From assembly GCF_964036595.1 (NCBI RefSeq), contig NZ_OZ038523.1, positions 2,548,501-2,612,500 of the forward strand: a stretch of 64,000 nt of DNA. The letters run 5' to 3'. The stretch's first letter is position 1. Each line of letters starts with the position of its first letter. The notes under the pieces are model-generated. The model did no database searches. It saw nothing but the letters and a program-made list of their open reading frames with translations, and was not told where the DNA came from. Shown here one piece after another: positions 54,018 through 62,931 of the stretch. This DNA is from Tenacibaculum sp. 190524A05c. Its GTDB lineage: Bacteria > Bacteroidota > Bacteroidia > Flavobacteriales > Flavobacteriaceae. The position numbers and the translations under genes are program-made.

Positions 54018-54056
54018 TTTTTGAAAAAACCTTTTCTTTAAATTAGAAAAGGTTTA
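54018..54056 (-). terminator. Terminator after the 40-residue-repeat gene
   Basis: Stem AAACCTTTTCT/AGAAAAGGTTT (54027-54037 and 54045-54055), loop of 7, followed on the minus strand by a T-rich run. It starts about 14 bases after the stop at 54069. Confidence 0.8.
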
Positions 54057-54068
54057 GTATTAGAACTT

Positions 54069-55112
54069 TTATTTGCTAACTGTATTAATTGGCGTTCCAT
54101 TTAATGTAGTCGATTTCCAACTACTTGACCCTCCATTAAATTGTGAAAAACCATAAGCATTAGAGCTTGTATATACTACTATATTTATTGAAGAAGCAAT
54201 AGCTTCTATAGGAGTTCCACTTAATGAAATGGGCTTCCAACTACTTGAACCTCCATCAAACTGTGAAAATCCATAAGCATTTGAATTTGTGTATACAACT
54301 ATATTGAGATTAGATGCAGCAGCACCAATAGCAGTTCCATTCAATGAAGTAGCTTTCCAACTACTTGAACCTCCATTAAATTGTGAAAATCCATAAGCAT
54401 TTGTATCAGTATAAACTACTATACTGTTGTTTGATGCAACAGCTCCTATTGGAGTTCCGTTTAACGAAGTAGCTTTCCAACTACTTGAACCTCCATTAAA
54501 TTGTGAAAATCCATAAGCATTTGTATCAGTATAAACTACTATCTGATCATTAGAAGCAATTGCACCCAAAGGAGCTCCGCTTAATGAAATAGATTTCCAG
54601 CTACCTGACCCCCCATCAAACTGTGAAAATCCATAAGCATTTGTCTCAGTATATATTACAATTACTTTACTAACTTTACTTTTGGCTGTTATTGTAGCGG
54701 GTAAACTTTCAACATTTATAGTTTCTGCATACAAAGCATATGGTGTACTCATCAATTGGTTTGTCCCCGATATAGTATAATTATTTCCTCCTGCTGGGTC
54801 AATCTCTACTTTTAAAAACTTAGTGTTAATTCCCCATTTAATAGATGAAAATTCCCCAACACTTGCATCTCCATGCCCTATGTTTAAACTAAACAAGCCT
54901 TTGTCATTTGTTGTTTTAGTATGAGTTTCAGTATACACTGCTGTTCCAGTAATAGAACTATCTAGAATTGATATTTTTATTCCAATATTTTCATTTGCAA
55001 TAACACTTCCGTCATTTTTAAATGCCACTGCTTGATAACTTATCCCTTGTGGTACTTGTGCATTTACCAAAAATGAACTTATTAGGAATAAATAAAATAA
55101 AAGCTTTTTCAT
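54069..55112 (-). CDS. Exported protein with five 40-residue tandem repeats
   Basis: 347 residues. Signal peptide (LLFYLFLISSFLVNAQ), then an N-terminal domain of about 110 residues (PQGISYQAVAFKNDGSVI ... GTNQLMSTPYALYAE) common in Bacteroidota adhesin-like proteins. Residues 151-347 are five repeats of exactly 40 residues (the last 37), each with IVVYTDTNAYGFSQF, GGSSSWK and LxGTPI. The repeated blades recall a propeller or beta-solenoid. It begins 7 bases after the T9SS-sorted protein gene and is likely co-expressed. Function unknown. Confidence 0.8.
   Translation of the reverse strand: MKKLLFYLFLISSFLVNAQVPQGISYQAVAFKNDGSVIANENIGIKISILDSSITGTAVYTETHTKTTNDKGLFSLNIGHGDASVGEFSSIKWGINTKFLKVEIDPAGGNNYTISGTNQLMSTPYALYAETINVESLPATITAKSKVSKVIVIYTETNAYGFSQFDGGSGSWKSISLSGAPLGAIASNDQIVVYTDTNAYGFSQFNGGSSSWKATSLNGTPIGAVASNNSIVVYTDTNAYGFSQFNGGSSSWKATSLNGTAIGAAASNLNIVVYTNSNAYGFSQFDGGSSSWKPISLSGTPIEAIASSINIVVYTSSNAYGFSQFNGGSSSWKSTTLNGTPINTVSK
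54072..54662 (-). repeat. Five 120-base tandem repeats in the coding sequence
   Basis: The period is exactly 120 bases, encoding 40 residues. The 60-base blocks at 54361-54420 and 54481-54540 are identical, so two neighbouring copies arose by recent duplication or gene conversion, while the outer copies are more diverged. Confidence 0.9.
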
Positions 55113-55119
55113 CGTTTTT

Positions 55120-55566
55120 CTACTTCTTTATAATTTTAATAGATTTTATATTTGGGTTTTCTGTTTTTAAAAAATATATACCTTTAGACAAATTTGTTAG
55201 ATTAACTCTATTCGCATTATTAAGTATTTGCTCGGAAACTAATTGACCTGAAGTATTATAGATAAAAATTTTCTTGATCTTTTTGTTAATATTAAGATTA
55301 AGAGAATGATTCGCTGGGTTTGGATATACTCTTATATCCTCTGACAATAATATTTCTTCAGTTCCCAATGTGAAAAACTCGATTTGTGTGGTAACTGCAA
55401 TAATACCAGAACTTATATTGTTTTCATTATTGGATATTACAAAAACTTCACCCACTGAATGCATAAGGTTGTTGTTTTGAATTGCCCCGCTATTTACTGA
55501 ACTAGTATTTTGCCCAAATGCATAGATGGATTTTAAAAGTAAAATACTCAGTATAATGTATTTCAT
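55120..55566 (-). CDS. Short protein with T9SS C-terminal sorting domain
   Basis: 148 residues. Signal peptide MKYIILSILLLKSIYAFG, a ~60-residue linker, and the Por-type sorting domain (~78-148) with VYPNPANHSLNLNI, IFIYNTSGQLVSEQ and KGIYFLKTE before the terminal basic KSIKIIKK. It would be exported by the type IX system, whose component SprE is encoded in this window. The 40-residue-repeat gene follows after 7 bases, which suggests a joint surface function. Confidence 0.88.
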   Translation of the reverse strand: MKYIILSILLLKSIYAFGQNTSSVNSGAIQNNNLMHSVGEVFVISNNENNISSGIIAVTTQIEFFTLGTEEILLSEDIRVYPNPANHSLNLNINKKIKKIFIYNTSGQLVSEQILNNANRVNLTNLSKGIYFLKTENPNIKSIKIIKK

Positions 55567-55925
55567 ATAATTATTGATTTGAATTCTTTTTTCTTCTTAT
55601 ATAATTTTTATAGGTAATATATTTCAGACATAACGATATTATGTCTTATATTACTTTTGAAATAATTATAATAACATGGATTAACTGAAAAAGTCTATCG
55701 ATTTTACTTCCATAACATTTATAGCTTTTTGTGAATCTTTTTCATTACAAATATATAAAGAAAAACTAGTACACTTAAAATTTAAATGTTCATTATATTA
55801 AACGAATTATAACTATATTGAACTTAGAATATTCTCATGTAGCTTATAAAGATCAAAATGTATCTAAATTGCTCCTATCACAAACTTCTCTTTTAGTGAT
55901 TTATAATTTTGAATTAATTTTCAAA
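55567..55925 (-). promoter_or_regulatory. 359-base gap upstream of the T9SS-sorted gene
   Basis: No gene is visible. A minus-strand -7 box TATATTTG (55755-55748) would give a leader of about 175 bases. Inside that leader lies a perfect inverted repeat AGACATAA/TTATGTCT (55626-55633 and 55639-55646) with a 5-base centre, a possible operator or RNA hairpin. Nothing else recognisable. Confidence 0.4.
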
Positions 55926-56861
55926 TCAAAAAATTGACTCCTCAGTTTCGGTAGTAAATGCTTCTAAAAATTTCATTCCTCGATAAGAATTTCCTTTTTC
56001 ATTCAATTTAGGACTCCAAGCTGCGATGCAATATTTACCAGGATAAACTGCTACGATTCCTCCGCCAACTCCACTCTTTCCTGGTAATCCAACCCTAAAA
56101 GAAAATTCTCCAGATTCATCATAAAAACCGCAGGTTTGCATAATTGCATTTACCCTTTTTGTTTTACTCAGATTTAATACGTTATCACCAGTTGAAGTTG
56201 TAAAATTCGGATTGGCCAAATACATAAATACTTGTGATAATTCCTGGCAACTCATTTCAATTGAGCACATATGAAAATAAAAATCTAATACTTCTTCAGG
56301 TTCATTTTTAATATTTCCAAAAGACTTAATAAAATTACATAAGGCTTTGTTTCTATATCCCACCGAAGCTTCGGATTTAGCTACGGCTTCTGAATATGAA
56401 ATATCCGATGATTTACAAAGTTCTCTGACAGCAGCTAAAAAATCTTCTTTTGGATTTTCATAATGGCTTACGAGCATATCACAGATGACCATTGCTCCAC
56501 TATTCATAAACGGATTTCTTGGAATTCCAAAATCTGATTCTAATTGAACTAGAGAATTAAAAGGTGTTCCTGAAGGTTCAACATCCACGCGTTTCCATAT
56601 TTCATCTCCAAAAATTTGATAGGCCAAGCTCAAAGACAAGACTTTAGAAATACTTTGAATAGAAAATTTTGTTTTCCAATTCCCTACCCCGAATTGCTCA
56701 TTATTCATGTTTAATAAACAAACTCCAAAATTGTCCGAATCTACTTTGGCTAATTCTGGAATATAAGTGGCAATTGCACCCTTATTTTCTTCGGAAACTA
56801 CATTATTATATATTGTAGTTAAAACTCTCTTATAATCGATTGTTTTCTCTTCTAATTTCAT
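55926..56861 (-). CDS. glsA: Glutaminase
   Basis: 311 residues. Converts glutamine to glutamate and ammonia in the cytosol. The serine-beta-lactamase-like fold is visible through the SxxK nucleophile SISKVLSLSLA (~69-79), NPFMNSGAMV (~116-125) and GLPGKSGVGGGIVAVYPG (~255-272). A single gene with its own start. Confidence 0.95.
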   Translation of the reverse strand: MKLEEKTIDYKRVLTTIYNNVVSEENKGAIATYIPELAKVDSDNFGVCLLNMNNEQFGVGNWKTKFSIQSISKVLSLSLAYQIFGDEIWKRVDVEPSGTPFNSLVQLESDFGIPRNPFMNSGAMVICDMLVSHYENPKEDFLAAVRELCKSSDISYSEAVAKSEASVGYRNKALCNFIKSFGNIKNEPEEVLDFYFHMCSIEMSCQELSQVFMYLANPNFTTSTGDNVLNLSKTKRVNAIMQTCGFYDESGEFSFRVGLPGKSGVGGGIVAVYPGKYCIAAWSPKLNEKGNSYRGMKFLEAFTTETEESIF

Positions 56862-56949
56862 TTTGCTCTTCTTTTATCGCTAATTGAAAGCCAATGTAAA
56901 ACAATTTGACTGAGTTTAAAATTCATTTGAAGTTTTCATAAATTAGTTC

Positions 56950-56990
56950 AAACTAAAAGAGACCGCTTTATCAGCAGTCTCTTTATAATT
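56950..56990 (-). terminator. Terminator after purF
   Basis: Stem AAAGAGAC/GTCTCTTT (56956-56963 and 56977-56984), with an inner GC pair and a 13-base loop. On the minus strand it is followed by TTTTAGTT. It lies about 16 bases after the purF stop. Confidence 0.75.
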
Positions 56991-57005
56991 TATATCGCAA
57001 TACAC

Positions 57006-58907
57006 TTAGTATGCTCTTTTATTATTTCCTTCGTAAAAATTAATAAACGCTTGGTTTACTACTCGATGTCCACCAGGTGTTGGATAATCTCCTGTAAAAT
57101 ACCAATCTCCTTTATGTTTTGGACAAGAATTATGTAATCCTTCAACAGTCTGATAAATAATTTCAACTTCAGCGTTGATTCCATCTGTTTTCAACATTTC
57201 AGCAATTTTAGCTGAAATTTCTTCGTCTGTAAAAGGTGCATAAACTTCTTTAACAAAATTTACGATATCTTCTTTTTCTTCGGTTGCTTGTTGCGCTTTA
57301 CATTTTTCGTAAACTTCATCAACAATATGATACATCTCTCTTTCTTTCAATAATTCTAAAGCAGCTTTAAATGCAATAAAATCACCAATTCGAGCCATAT
57401 CAATACCATAACAGTCAGGGTAACGAATTTGAGGAGCAGAAGAAACTACTACGATTTTCTTAGGTGATAATCTATCTAAGATTTTAATAATACTCTTCTT
57501 TAACGTTGTTCCTCTTACAATACTATCGTCGATAATAACTAAGTTATCTGTAGGCTTTACAACTCCGTAAGTAACATCGTATACGTGTGCAACTAAATCA
57601 TCACGACTACTATCATCTGTAATAAACGTTCTTAGTTTCGCATCTTTAATCGCGATTTTTTCAAAACGTGGCCTTTCTGATAATATTTCTGTTACTCTTT
57701 GAGCAGATAATTTTCCTCCTCCGGCTAAAATTTCGGCTGTTTTCTGTTGATTTAAAACATCTTCAGCAGCCTCCATCATTCCGTAGAATGAAGTTTCAGC
57801 TGTATTCGGAATATATGTAAATACTGTATTTGAAATATCGTCATTAATCGATTTCAATATTTCTGGGAAAACAAATTTCCCAAGGTTTTTACGCTCTTGG
57901 TAAATATCTGCATCACTTCCTCTTGAGAAATAAATTCTTTCAAATGAACATGATAATTTTTCTCTTTTCTTAATTACTCTTTCTAAAGAAGTACTTCCGT
58001 TCTTCTTAATAATTAGAGCTTTTCCTCTAGGTAATTCTTGAACTTCTTCAATTGGAACATTAAATGTTGTTTGAATTACTGGTCTTTCTGAAGCTACAAC
58101 AACTACTTCATCATCCTGATACCAGAAAGCCGGACGAATTCCTGATGGATCTCTTAAAACAAATGCATCTCCATGACCTAATAATCCTGCCATTGCGTAA
58201 CCACCATCCCAGTTTCTAGAAGATCTTTTTAAGATTCTTTGAATATCTAAATTCTCCTCTATAAATGGTGAAGCTTGCTTTTTATTAAATCCAGCAGCTT
58301 TTGCTTTTTTATACGTTTGAGCAACTTCATCTTCTAAAAAGTGCCCAATTTTTTCCATTACTGTAACCGTATCAGTTGCTTCTTTAGGATGCTGACCTAG
58401 AGTAATTAATTCTTTCATTAACTCTCCAGAGTTCGTCATATTAAAGTTACCTGCAACTATAAGGTTTTTGTGCTTCCAGTTACTTTGACGTAAAAATGGG
58501 TGAACATTTTCAATACTATTTCCTCCAAACGTTCCATAACGAACATGCCCTAAAAATAAGTTTCCAATGTATGGCATGTTTTCTTCTTGCCATTTTACAT
58601 CTTCTAACTTCTCTGGATCTTTCTCAAAAATATCGTTGATTCTATTATTGATTTGTCCAAAAATATCCTGAATAGGTTGTGTTTTATTCGAACGAATTCT
58701 ACTAATGTATCTTGTACCAGGATCAACATTAAATTTGATACTTGCTAAACCTGCACCATCTTGTCCACGATTATGTTGCTTCTCCATAAGGAGATACAAT
58801 TTATTTAATCCGTAAAAAGCAGTACCGTACTTGTCTTTGTAATATTGAAGGGGCTTTAATAATCTAACTAAGGCAATTCCACATTCGTGCTTTAAAAAAT
58901 CACTCAT
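57006..58907 (-). CDS. purF: Amidophosphoribosyltransferase (PurF-like)
   Basis: 633 residues, longer than the ~500-residue E. coli enzyme, as in the long Bacteroidota form. It catalyses the first step of purine synthesis from PRPP and glutamine. The nucleophile is Cys9 after a short N-terminus (MSDFLKHECGIA). The glutaminase domain has the insertion usual for this form. The PRPP-binding motif is VIIDDSIVRGTTLKKS (~466-481). Bacteroidota often carry two PurF-like proteins; which one this is cannot be settled. It follows the PfkB kinase gene, with a terminator between. Confidence 0.88.
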   Translation of the reverse strand: MSDFLKHECGIALVRLLKPLQYYKDKYGTAFYGLNKLYLLMEKQHNRGQDGAGLASIKFNVDPGTRYISRIRSNKTQPIQDIFGQINNRINDIFEKDPEKLEDVKWQEENMPYIGNLFLGHVRYGTFGGNSIENVHPFLRQSNWKHKNLIVAGNFNMTNSGELMKELITLGQHPKEATDTVTVMEKIGHFLEDEVAQTYKKAKAAGFNKKQASPFIEENLDIQRILKRSSRNWDGGYAMAGLLGHGDAFVLRDPSGIRPAFWYQDDEVVVVASERPVIQTTFNVPIEEVQELPRGKALIIKKNGSTSLERVIKKREKLSCSFERIYFSRGSDADIYQERKNLGKFVFPEILKSINDDISNTVFTYIPNTAETSFYGMMEAAEDVLNQQKTAEILAGGGKLSAQRVTEILSERPRFEKIAIKDAKLRTFITDDSSRDDLVAHVYDVTYGVVKPTDNLVIIDDSIVRGTTLKKSIIKILDRLSPKKIVVVSSAPQIRYPDCYGIDMARIGDFIAFKAALELLKEREMYHIVDEVYEKCKAQQATEEKEDIVNFVKEVYAPFTDEEISAKIAEMLKTDGINAEVEIIYQTVEGLHNSCPKHKGDWYFTGDYPTPGGHRVVNQAFINFYEGNNKRAY

Positions 58908-58950
58908 TAATTATACTTTTAGTTGTGTTGTGTGTTGTTTTTGTGTAATA

Positions 58951-58984
58951 AAAAATCCGCGCAAAAAGGCGCGGATTTTTATTA
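58951..58984 (-). terminator. Terminator after the PfkB kinase gene
   Basis: Stem ATCCGCGC/GCGCGGAT (58955-58962 and 58969-58976), loop of 6, flanked by runs of A and T. It abuts the kinase stop (58984-58982) and separates it from purF. Confidence 0.9.
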
Positions 58985-59908
58985 AACTAATTCTATATCA
59001 AATTGTGTTAGTTGCTTAAATGCTTGTAAACGAGTTTGCACTTCTGGTTTCGTTAGCGCTTCCATACGTTGTGTTCCAAACTTTTCAACACAGAACGATG
59101 CCAAGTTCGAACCATAAATAATTGCATTCTTCATGTTTTCAAAAGAGTAGTCTTCTGTTTTAGCTAAATATCCACAGAATCCTCCAGCAAAAGTATCTCC
59201 TGCTCCTGTTGGATCGTATACTTCAGCTAATGGTAATGCTGGTGCATAGAACATATTCTCGTCATTAAATAATAATGCTCCGTGCTCTCCTTTCTTAATT
59301 ACTACATACTTAGGACCCATTTCATGAATTTTCTTCGCTGCATTAACTAAAGAATATTCTCCACTTAACTGACGCGCTTCTTCGTCGTTAATTGTAATAA
59401 CGTCAATTCTTTTTAATACTTCGTGTAAATCATTTAATGCAATGTCCATCCAGAAGTTCATAGTATCTAAAACTACTAACTTTGGTCTTTCATTCATTTG
59501 ATCTAAAACAGAAGCTTGTGTTAATGGATGTAAATTCCCTAACATAACAACCGGAGCATCTTTAAAAGATTCTGGAACAACAGGAGTAAATGTTTCTAAT
59601 ACATTTAATTCTGTAACTAAAGTGTCTCTTGAGTTCATATCATTGTGATATTTTCCACTCCAAAAGAACGTTTTTCCATCTTTTACAATTTCGATTCCTG
59701 CTGTATCGATTCCTTTTCCTTCCATCATATCTAAGTATGATTGCGGGAAATCTCCTCCTACCACAGAAACTACTCCTGTACTTACTCCAAATTGAGATGC
59801 TGCTAAACCTACAAAGGTTCCAGATCCTCCTAATATTTTATCAGTTTTACCAAAAGGTGTTTCAATTGCATCAAAAGCAACTGTTCCTACTGCTAATAGT
59901 TTACTCAT
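58982..59908 (-). CDS. PfkB-family carbohydrate kinase
   Basis: 308 residues. The ribokinase fold is shown by GGSGTFVGLAASQFG (~28-42) and the catalytic/anion-hole motif DPTGAGDTFAGGFCGYL (~233-249). VITINDEEARQLSG (~174-187) is also typical. The sugar or nucleoside substrate is not clear. Upstream on the minus strand, TATTTTTG (59973-59966) is a possible -7 box, giving a leader of about 50 bases. Confidence 0.9.
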   Translation of the reverse strand: MSKLLAVGTVAFDAIETPFGKTDKILGGSGTFVGLAASQFGVSTGVVSVVGGDFPQSYLDMMEGKGIDTAGIEIVKDGKTFFWSGKYHNDMNSRDTLVTELNVLETFTPVVPESFKDAPVVMLGNLHPLTQASVLDQMNERPKLVVLDTMNFWMDIALNDLHEVLKRIDVITINDEEARQLSGEYSLVNAAKKIHEMGPKYVVIKKGEHGALLFNDENMFYAPALPLAEVYDPTGAGDTFAGGFCGYLAKTEDYSFENMKNAIIYGSNLASFCVEKFGTQRMEALTKPEVQTRLQAFKQLTQFDIELV

Positions 59909-59925
59909 TTATTAATTTTTATCAG

Positions 59926-59973
59926 TAATTTTGCACAGTGAATGCGCAAAACAATTTATAAAGTGCAAAAATA
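59926..59973. promoter_or_regulatory. Divergent -7 boxes of sufE and the PfkB kinase
   Basis: TAATTTTG at 59926-59933 reads towards sufE, 50 bases before its ATG. TATTTTTG on the minus strand (59973-59966) reads towards the kinase. The two boxes overlap in their transcripts, so the leaders are complementary over about 30 bases. No good -33 box is seen for either. Confidence 0.45.
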
Positions 59974-59983
59974 GTTCTAAAAA

Positions 59984-60409
59984 ATGACTATCAAAGAAAT
60001 ACAAGAAGAAATTATCGATGAGTTTTCAATGTTTGAAGACTGGATGGAGCGTTACGAGTATATAATTGAGTTAGGAAAATCGTTACCTATTATTAATGAG
60101 ACATATAAATTAGACGAGAATTTAATCAAAGGATGTCAGTCTAAAGTATGGATGCACTCTGAGATTGATGGTGATATCATAAAATATAGCGCGGATAGCG
60201 ATGCTATTTTGACTAAAGGAATAGTAGCGTTATTATTACGCGTTTTTTCCGACCAAAAACCACAGGATATTTTAGATGCCGATACTAAATTTATTGATGA
60301 AATTGGTTTAAAAGAGCATTTAAGTCCAACTAGAGCAAATGGTTTAGTATCTATGGTAAAGCAAATTAAAATGTATGCCATTGCTCAACAATCTAAATTA
60401 ACTAGTTAA
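59984..60409 (+). CDS. sufE: SufE-family Fe-S cluster assembly protein
   Basis: 141 residues. Accepts sulfur from the cysteine desulfurase SufS and passes it to the SufBCD scaffold. The active Cys is in IKGCQSKVW (~48-56). The tail with FIDEIGLKEHLSPTRANGL is conserved. A lipoprotein gene follows after 16 bases and sufT after that. Confidence 0.94.
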   Translation: MTIKEIQEEIIDEFSMFEDWMERYEYIIELGKSLPIINETYKLDENLIKGCQSKVWMHSEIDGDIIKYSADSDAILTKGIVALLLRVFSDQKPQDILDADTKFIDEIGLKEHLSPTRANGLVSMVKQIKMYAIAQQSKLTS

Positions 60410-60425
60410 TATTTCAAAAAGTGTT

Positions 60426-61187
60426 ATGAAAAGAATATTTACAGGCCTGTTAATTTTATTTTTGATTTCATGTTCAGAAGATGATTCATTTGTTAACAAT
60501 GGATTTGTTAAGAAAGTAGAAGTTAAAGATATTTATTTAGGCAACTTATACTCATCATTTTCAGATAATTATTTTTACAATGATAAAAATCAAATTGTAA
60601 GAATTGAAAGTGAGTATGATACAAACAGTTTTTATGAAAAAGTTTACACTTATAATGGTGAATTAATTGTAAAAGAAGTATGCTTTCTCAATTCTGAGCT
60701 TATCGAAAGTAGATCTTTTGAATATGATAATTTTGAGAATCTAACAAAGCAAGTTTACTCAAGACCTAATTCCTTGAATCAAGAAATGGAAGTTATTCGT
60801 ACCTATGAGTACTACTACGATTCTAATTCAAAATTAATCAGAGAAAAGTATACTTTCAAAAATACTGAACCAATAATATATGAATACAAATATATTGGAG
60901 GTAATAAAGTATCCTATCAAAAAACGGATTACAGCTATGTGGTTATTGAATATGACTCTAAAAAAAATCCTTTTTCCGGAGTCCCATATTACAATAAAAT
61001 TTATGATGATTATCTTTTTCCAACAAAGAACAAATTATCTATAAAAAAATACAGCGTAAGTAACGATGAACTTACATCAGAAAGTAAATTCAAAAACACC
61101 TACAGCGGTAATGGTTTTTTAGTAAAATCAGAGTCTAACCTAGAGGACACTGGACATCAATTTATAGTAACATATACATATAACTAA
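60426..61187 (+). CDS. Lipoprotein with YD-like repeats inserted in the suf operon
   Basis: 253 residues. Signal peptide with lipobox FLISCSEDD. The rest is rich in Tyr, Asp and Glu, with short repeats such as YFYNDKNQIVRIES, YTYNGELIVKE, FEYDNFENLTKQ and YYYDSNSKLIREK, similar to RHS/YD and DUF4595-type domains. It lies 16 bases after sufE and 4 bases before sufT, so it sits in the operon although its product is exported and unlikely to make Fe-S clusters. An accessory insertion is likely. Confidence 0.75.
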   Translation: MKRIFTGLLILFLISCSEDDSFVNNGFVKKVEVKDIYLGNLYSSFSDNYFYNDKNQIVRIESEYDTNSFYEKVYTYNGELIVKEVCFLNSELIESRSFEYDNFENLTKQVYSRPNSLNQEMEVIRTYEYYYDSNSKLIREKYTFKNTEPIIYEYKYIGGNKVSYQKTDYSYVVIEYDSKKNPFSGVPYYNKIYDDYLFPTKNKLSIKKYSVSNDELTSESKFKNTYSGNGFLVKSESNLEDTGHQFIVTYTYN

Positions 61188-61191
61188 CAAA

Positions 61192-61512
61192 ATGACTGAA
61201 GAGAATTTAGAAGAATTAGGAGATAAAATAGTTCGAGTATTAAAAACAATATTCGATCCAGAAATTCCTGTAGATATATATGAATTAGGATTAATTTATG
61301 ATGTTTTTGTTTCAGAAGAAAATGATGCGAAAATATTAATGACATTAACTTCACCAAACTGTCCTGTTGCAGAAACTTTACCTGTTGAAGTTGAAGAAAA
61401 AGTAAAAACCTTAAAAGAAATTAATGATTGTGAGGTTGAAATTACTTTTGATCCAACTTGGACTCAAGATATGATGAGTGAAGAAGCAAAACTTGAATTA
61501 GGAATGTTATAA
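61192..61512 (+). CDS. SufT/MIP18-family protein (DUF59)
   Basis: 106 residues, all of it the MIP18/DUF59 fold: FDPEIPVDIYELGLIYDV (~22-39), MTLTSPNCPVAETLP (~55-69) with the conserved Cys, and EITFDPTWTQDMMSEEA. SufT helps maturation of Fe-S proteins. It is followed after 10 bases by the DUF2480 gene. Confidence 0.92.
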   Translation: MTEENLEELGDKIVRVLKTIFDPEIPVDIYELGLIYDVFVSEENDAKILMTLTSPNCPVAETLPVEVEEKVKTLKEINDCEVEITFDPTWTQDMMSEEAKLELGML

Positions 61513-61522
61513 AACCTTTTCT

Positions 61523-62029
61523 ATGGCTGAAGAAATTGTAAATAGAGTAGCAAATAGTAAATTAGTTACTATTGATTTAGAAGACTTCTACCCTTCTGGA
61601 CAACGTGTGAAATTCGATATTTCAGATTGGTTGTTTGAAGGTTTACTTTTAAGAGAAAAGGATTTTAGAGACCAAGTGAAAAATCACGATTGGTCTCAGT
61701 ATAAAGATGCTTATGTAGCCTTAGGATGTTCAACAGATGCAATAATTCCTTCTTGGGCATATTTATTATTGTCTACTCAACTAAATCCTTTTGCTAAAAA
61801 AGTAATTGTTGGTGATTTGGAACTTTTAGAAACTGTTCTTTTTTCTGAAATCATTGGAAATTTAGAAGTTGATTCTTTCCAAGGTAAACCTGTAATTATT
61901 AAAGGTTGCGCCAATAAACCTATACCACAAAGTGCTTATTCTTTTTTAATCGAAAGAATTCAGCCCGCAGCAAAGTCTATCATGTTTGGAGAGGCTTGCT
62001 CAACAGTTCCCCTATTTAAAAATAAGTAA
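61523..62029 (+). CDS. DUF2480-family protein
   Basis: 168 residues. MAEEIVNRVANSKLVTIDLEDFYP and the segments YVALGCSTDAIIPSWAYLLL and KGCANKPIPQSAYSFLIERIQPAAKSIMFGEACS (quoted in parts) define DUF2480, a Bacteroidota family usually found next to SUF genes. Conserved Cys in GCSTDA, KGCANK and GEACST could bind a metal or cluster. Cytosolic; role unknown. Confidence 0.88.
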   Translation: MAEEIVNRVANSKLVTIDLEDFYPSGQRVKFDISDWLFEGLLLREKDFRDQVKNHDWSQYKDAYVALGCSTDAIIPSWAYLLLSTQLNPFAKKVIVGDLELLETVLFSEIIGNLEVDSFQGKPVIIKGCANKPIPQSAYSFLIERIQPAAKSIMFGEACSTVPLFKNK

Positions 62030-62045
62030 TCCCTAATTTTTAGAT

Positions 62046-62909
62046 ATGATAAAAAAACTACTATTAGTTATTTTATTGGTTAGTAACATTGCATTCTCTC
62101 AAGAGGAAAAAGTACAACAAGAAAAAAACCAAGATAGTATTCCGAAAAAATGGAACACTATTACCAAGTTGGCATTTATATTAAATCAATCAACATTTTC
62201 AAATTGGGTTGCTGGTGGAACCAATACAGTTGCTGGTAATTTAAATGTAAACTATGAATTCAATTACAAAAAGAACAACTGGAACTGGGATAATAAAATA
62301 ACTTCTGCTTACGGCTTAAGCTATGTTGATAAACAAGGTGTTCGTAAAACTGATGATCGAATTGAATACAATTCTCTTCTGGGTTACAAATCGAAAAAAG
62401 ATTGGTTCTTTTCTTTTTTCAATAATTTAAAAACTCAATTTACACGAGGGTATGATTATGTTCAAACACCGAAATTAGCTATTTCCGATTTCTTCTCTCC
62501 TGCCTATTTAAGTTTCGGACCAGGAATGTTATGGAAGAAATCAGATACCAAGTTTATCAATATTGCACCTTCTTCTTCTAGATTTACATTTGTTTCTCCT
62601 GATTTTTCAGGAAAGTATGGTGTTGACGAAGGACAAACAAGTAGTTTCGGTTTAGGATTTAATTTATCATCTTATTATAAGTTTTCTATAACTGAAAACT
62701 TAACTATGGAAAATATTTTGGCTTTATATTCCGATTATCTAGATAACCCGCAAAATGTTGATGTTGATTATCAAATTAATTTTTTAGTAAAAATCAGTAA
62801 ATACTTTTCTACAAACCTTGGTTTTCATACTATTATAGATGATAACGCCTCTAAAAGCATTCAGTTTAAACAACTTTTTGGCTTGGGCGTGAATTATGTT
62901 TTCCTATAA
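62046..62909 (+). CDS. DUF3078-family protein, copy 1
   Basis: 287 residues. Signal peptide (KLLLVILLVSNIAFSQE), then beta-strand-rich sequence with alternating aromatic residues typical of a small outer-membrane barrel. The family motif FSNWVAGGTNTVAGNLNVNYEFNY (quoted in part) is near residues 50-73; FSPAYLSFGPGMLWKKSD is also shared with copy 2. The C-terminal residue pattern (VNYVFL) is that of outer-membrane proteins. Function unknown. Confidence 0.85.
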   Translation: MIKKLLLVILLVSNIAFSQEEKVQQEKNQDSIPKKWNTITKLAFILNQSTFSNWVAGGTNTVAGNLNVNYEFNYKKNNWNWDNKITSAYGLSYVDKQGVRKTDDRIEYNSLLGYKSKKDWFFSFFNNLKTQFTRGYDYVQTPKLAISDFFSPAYLSFGPGMLWKKSDTKFINIAPSSSRFTFVSPDFSGKYGVDEGQTSSFGLGFNLSSYYKFSITENLTMENILALYSDYLDNPQNVDVDYQINFLVKISKYFSTNLGFHTIIDDNASKSIQFKQLFGLGVNYVFL

Positions 62910-62931
62910 TATGTGACTTTTTCATTTCATA

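Noticed and set aside
54072..54662. Regular 120-base repeats as a CRISPR array
   Set aside because: No separate spacers; the whole period is coding and translates to a 40-residue protein repeat.
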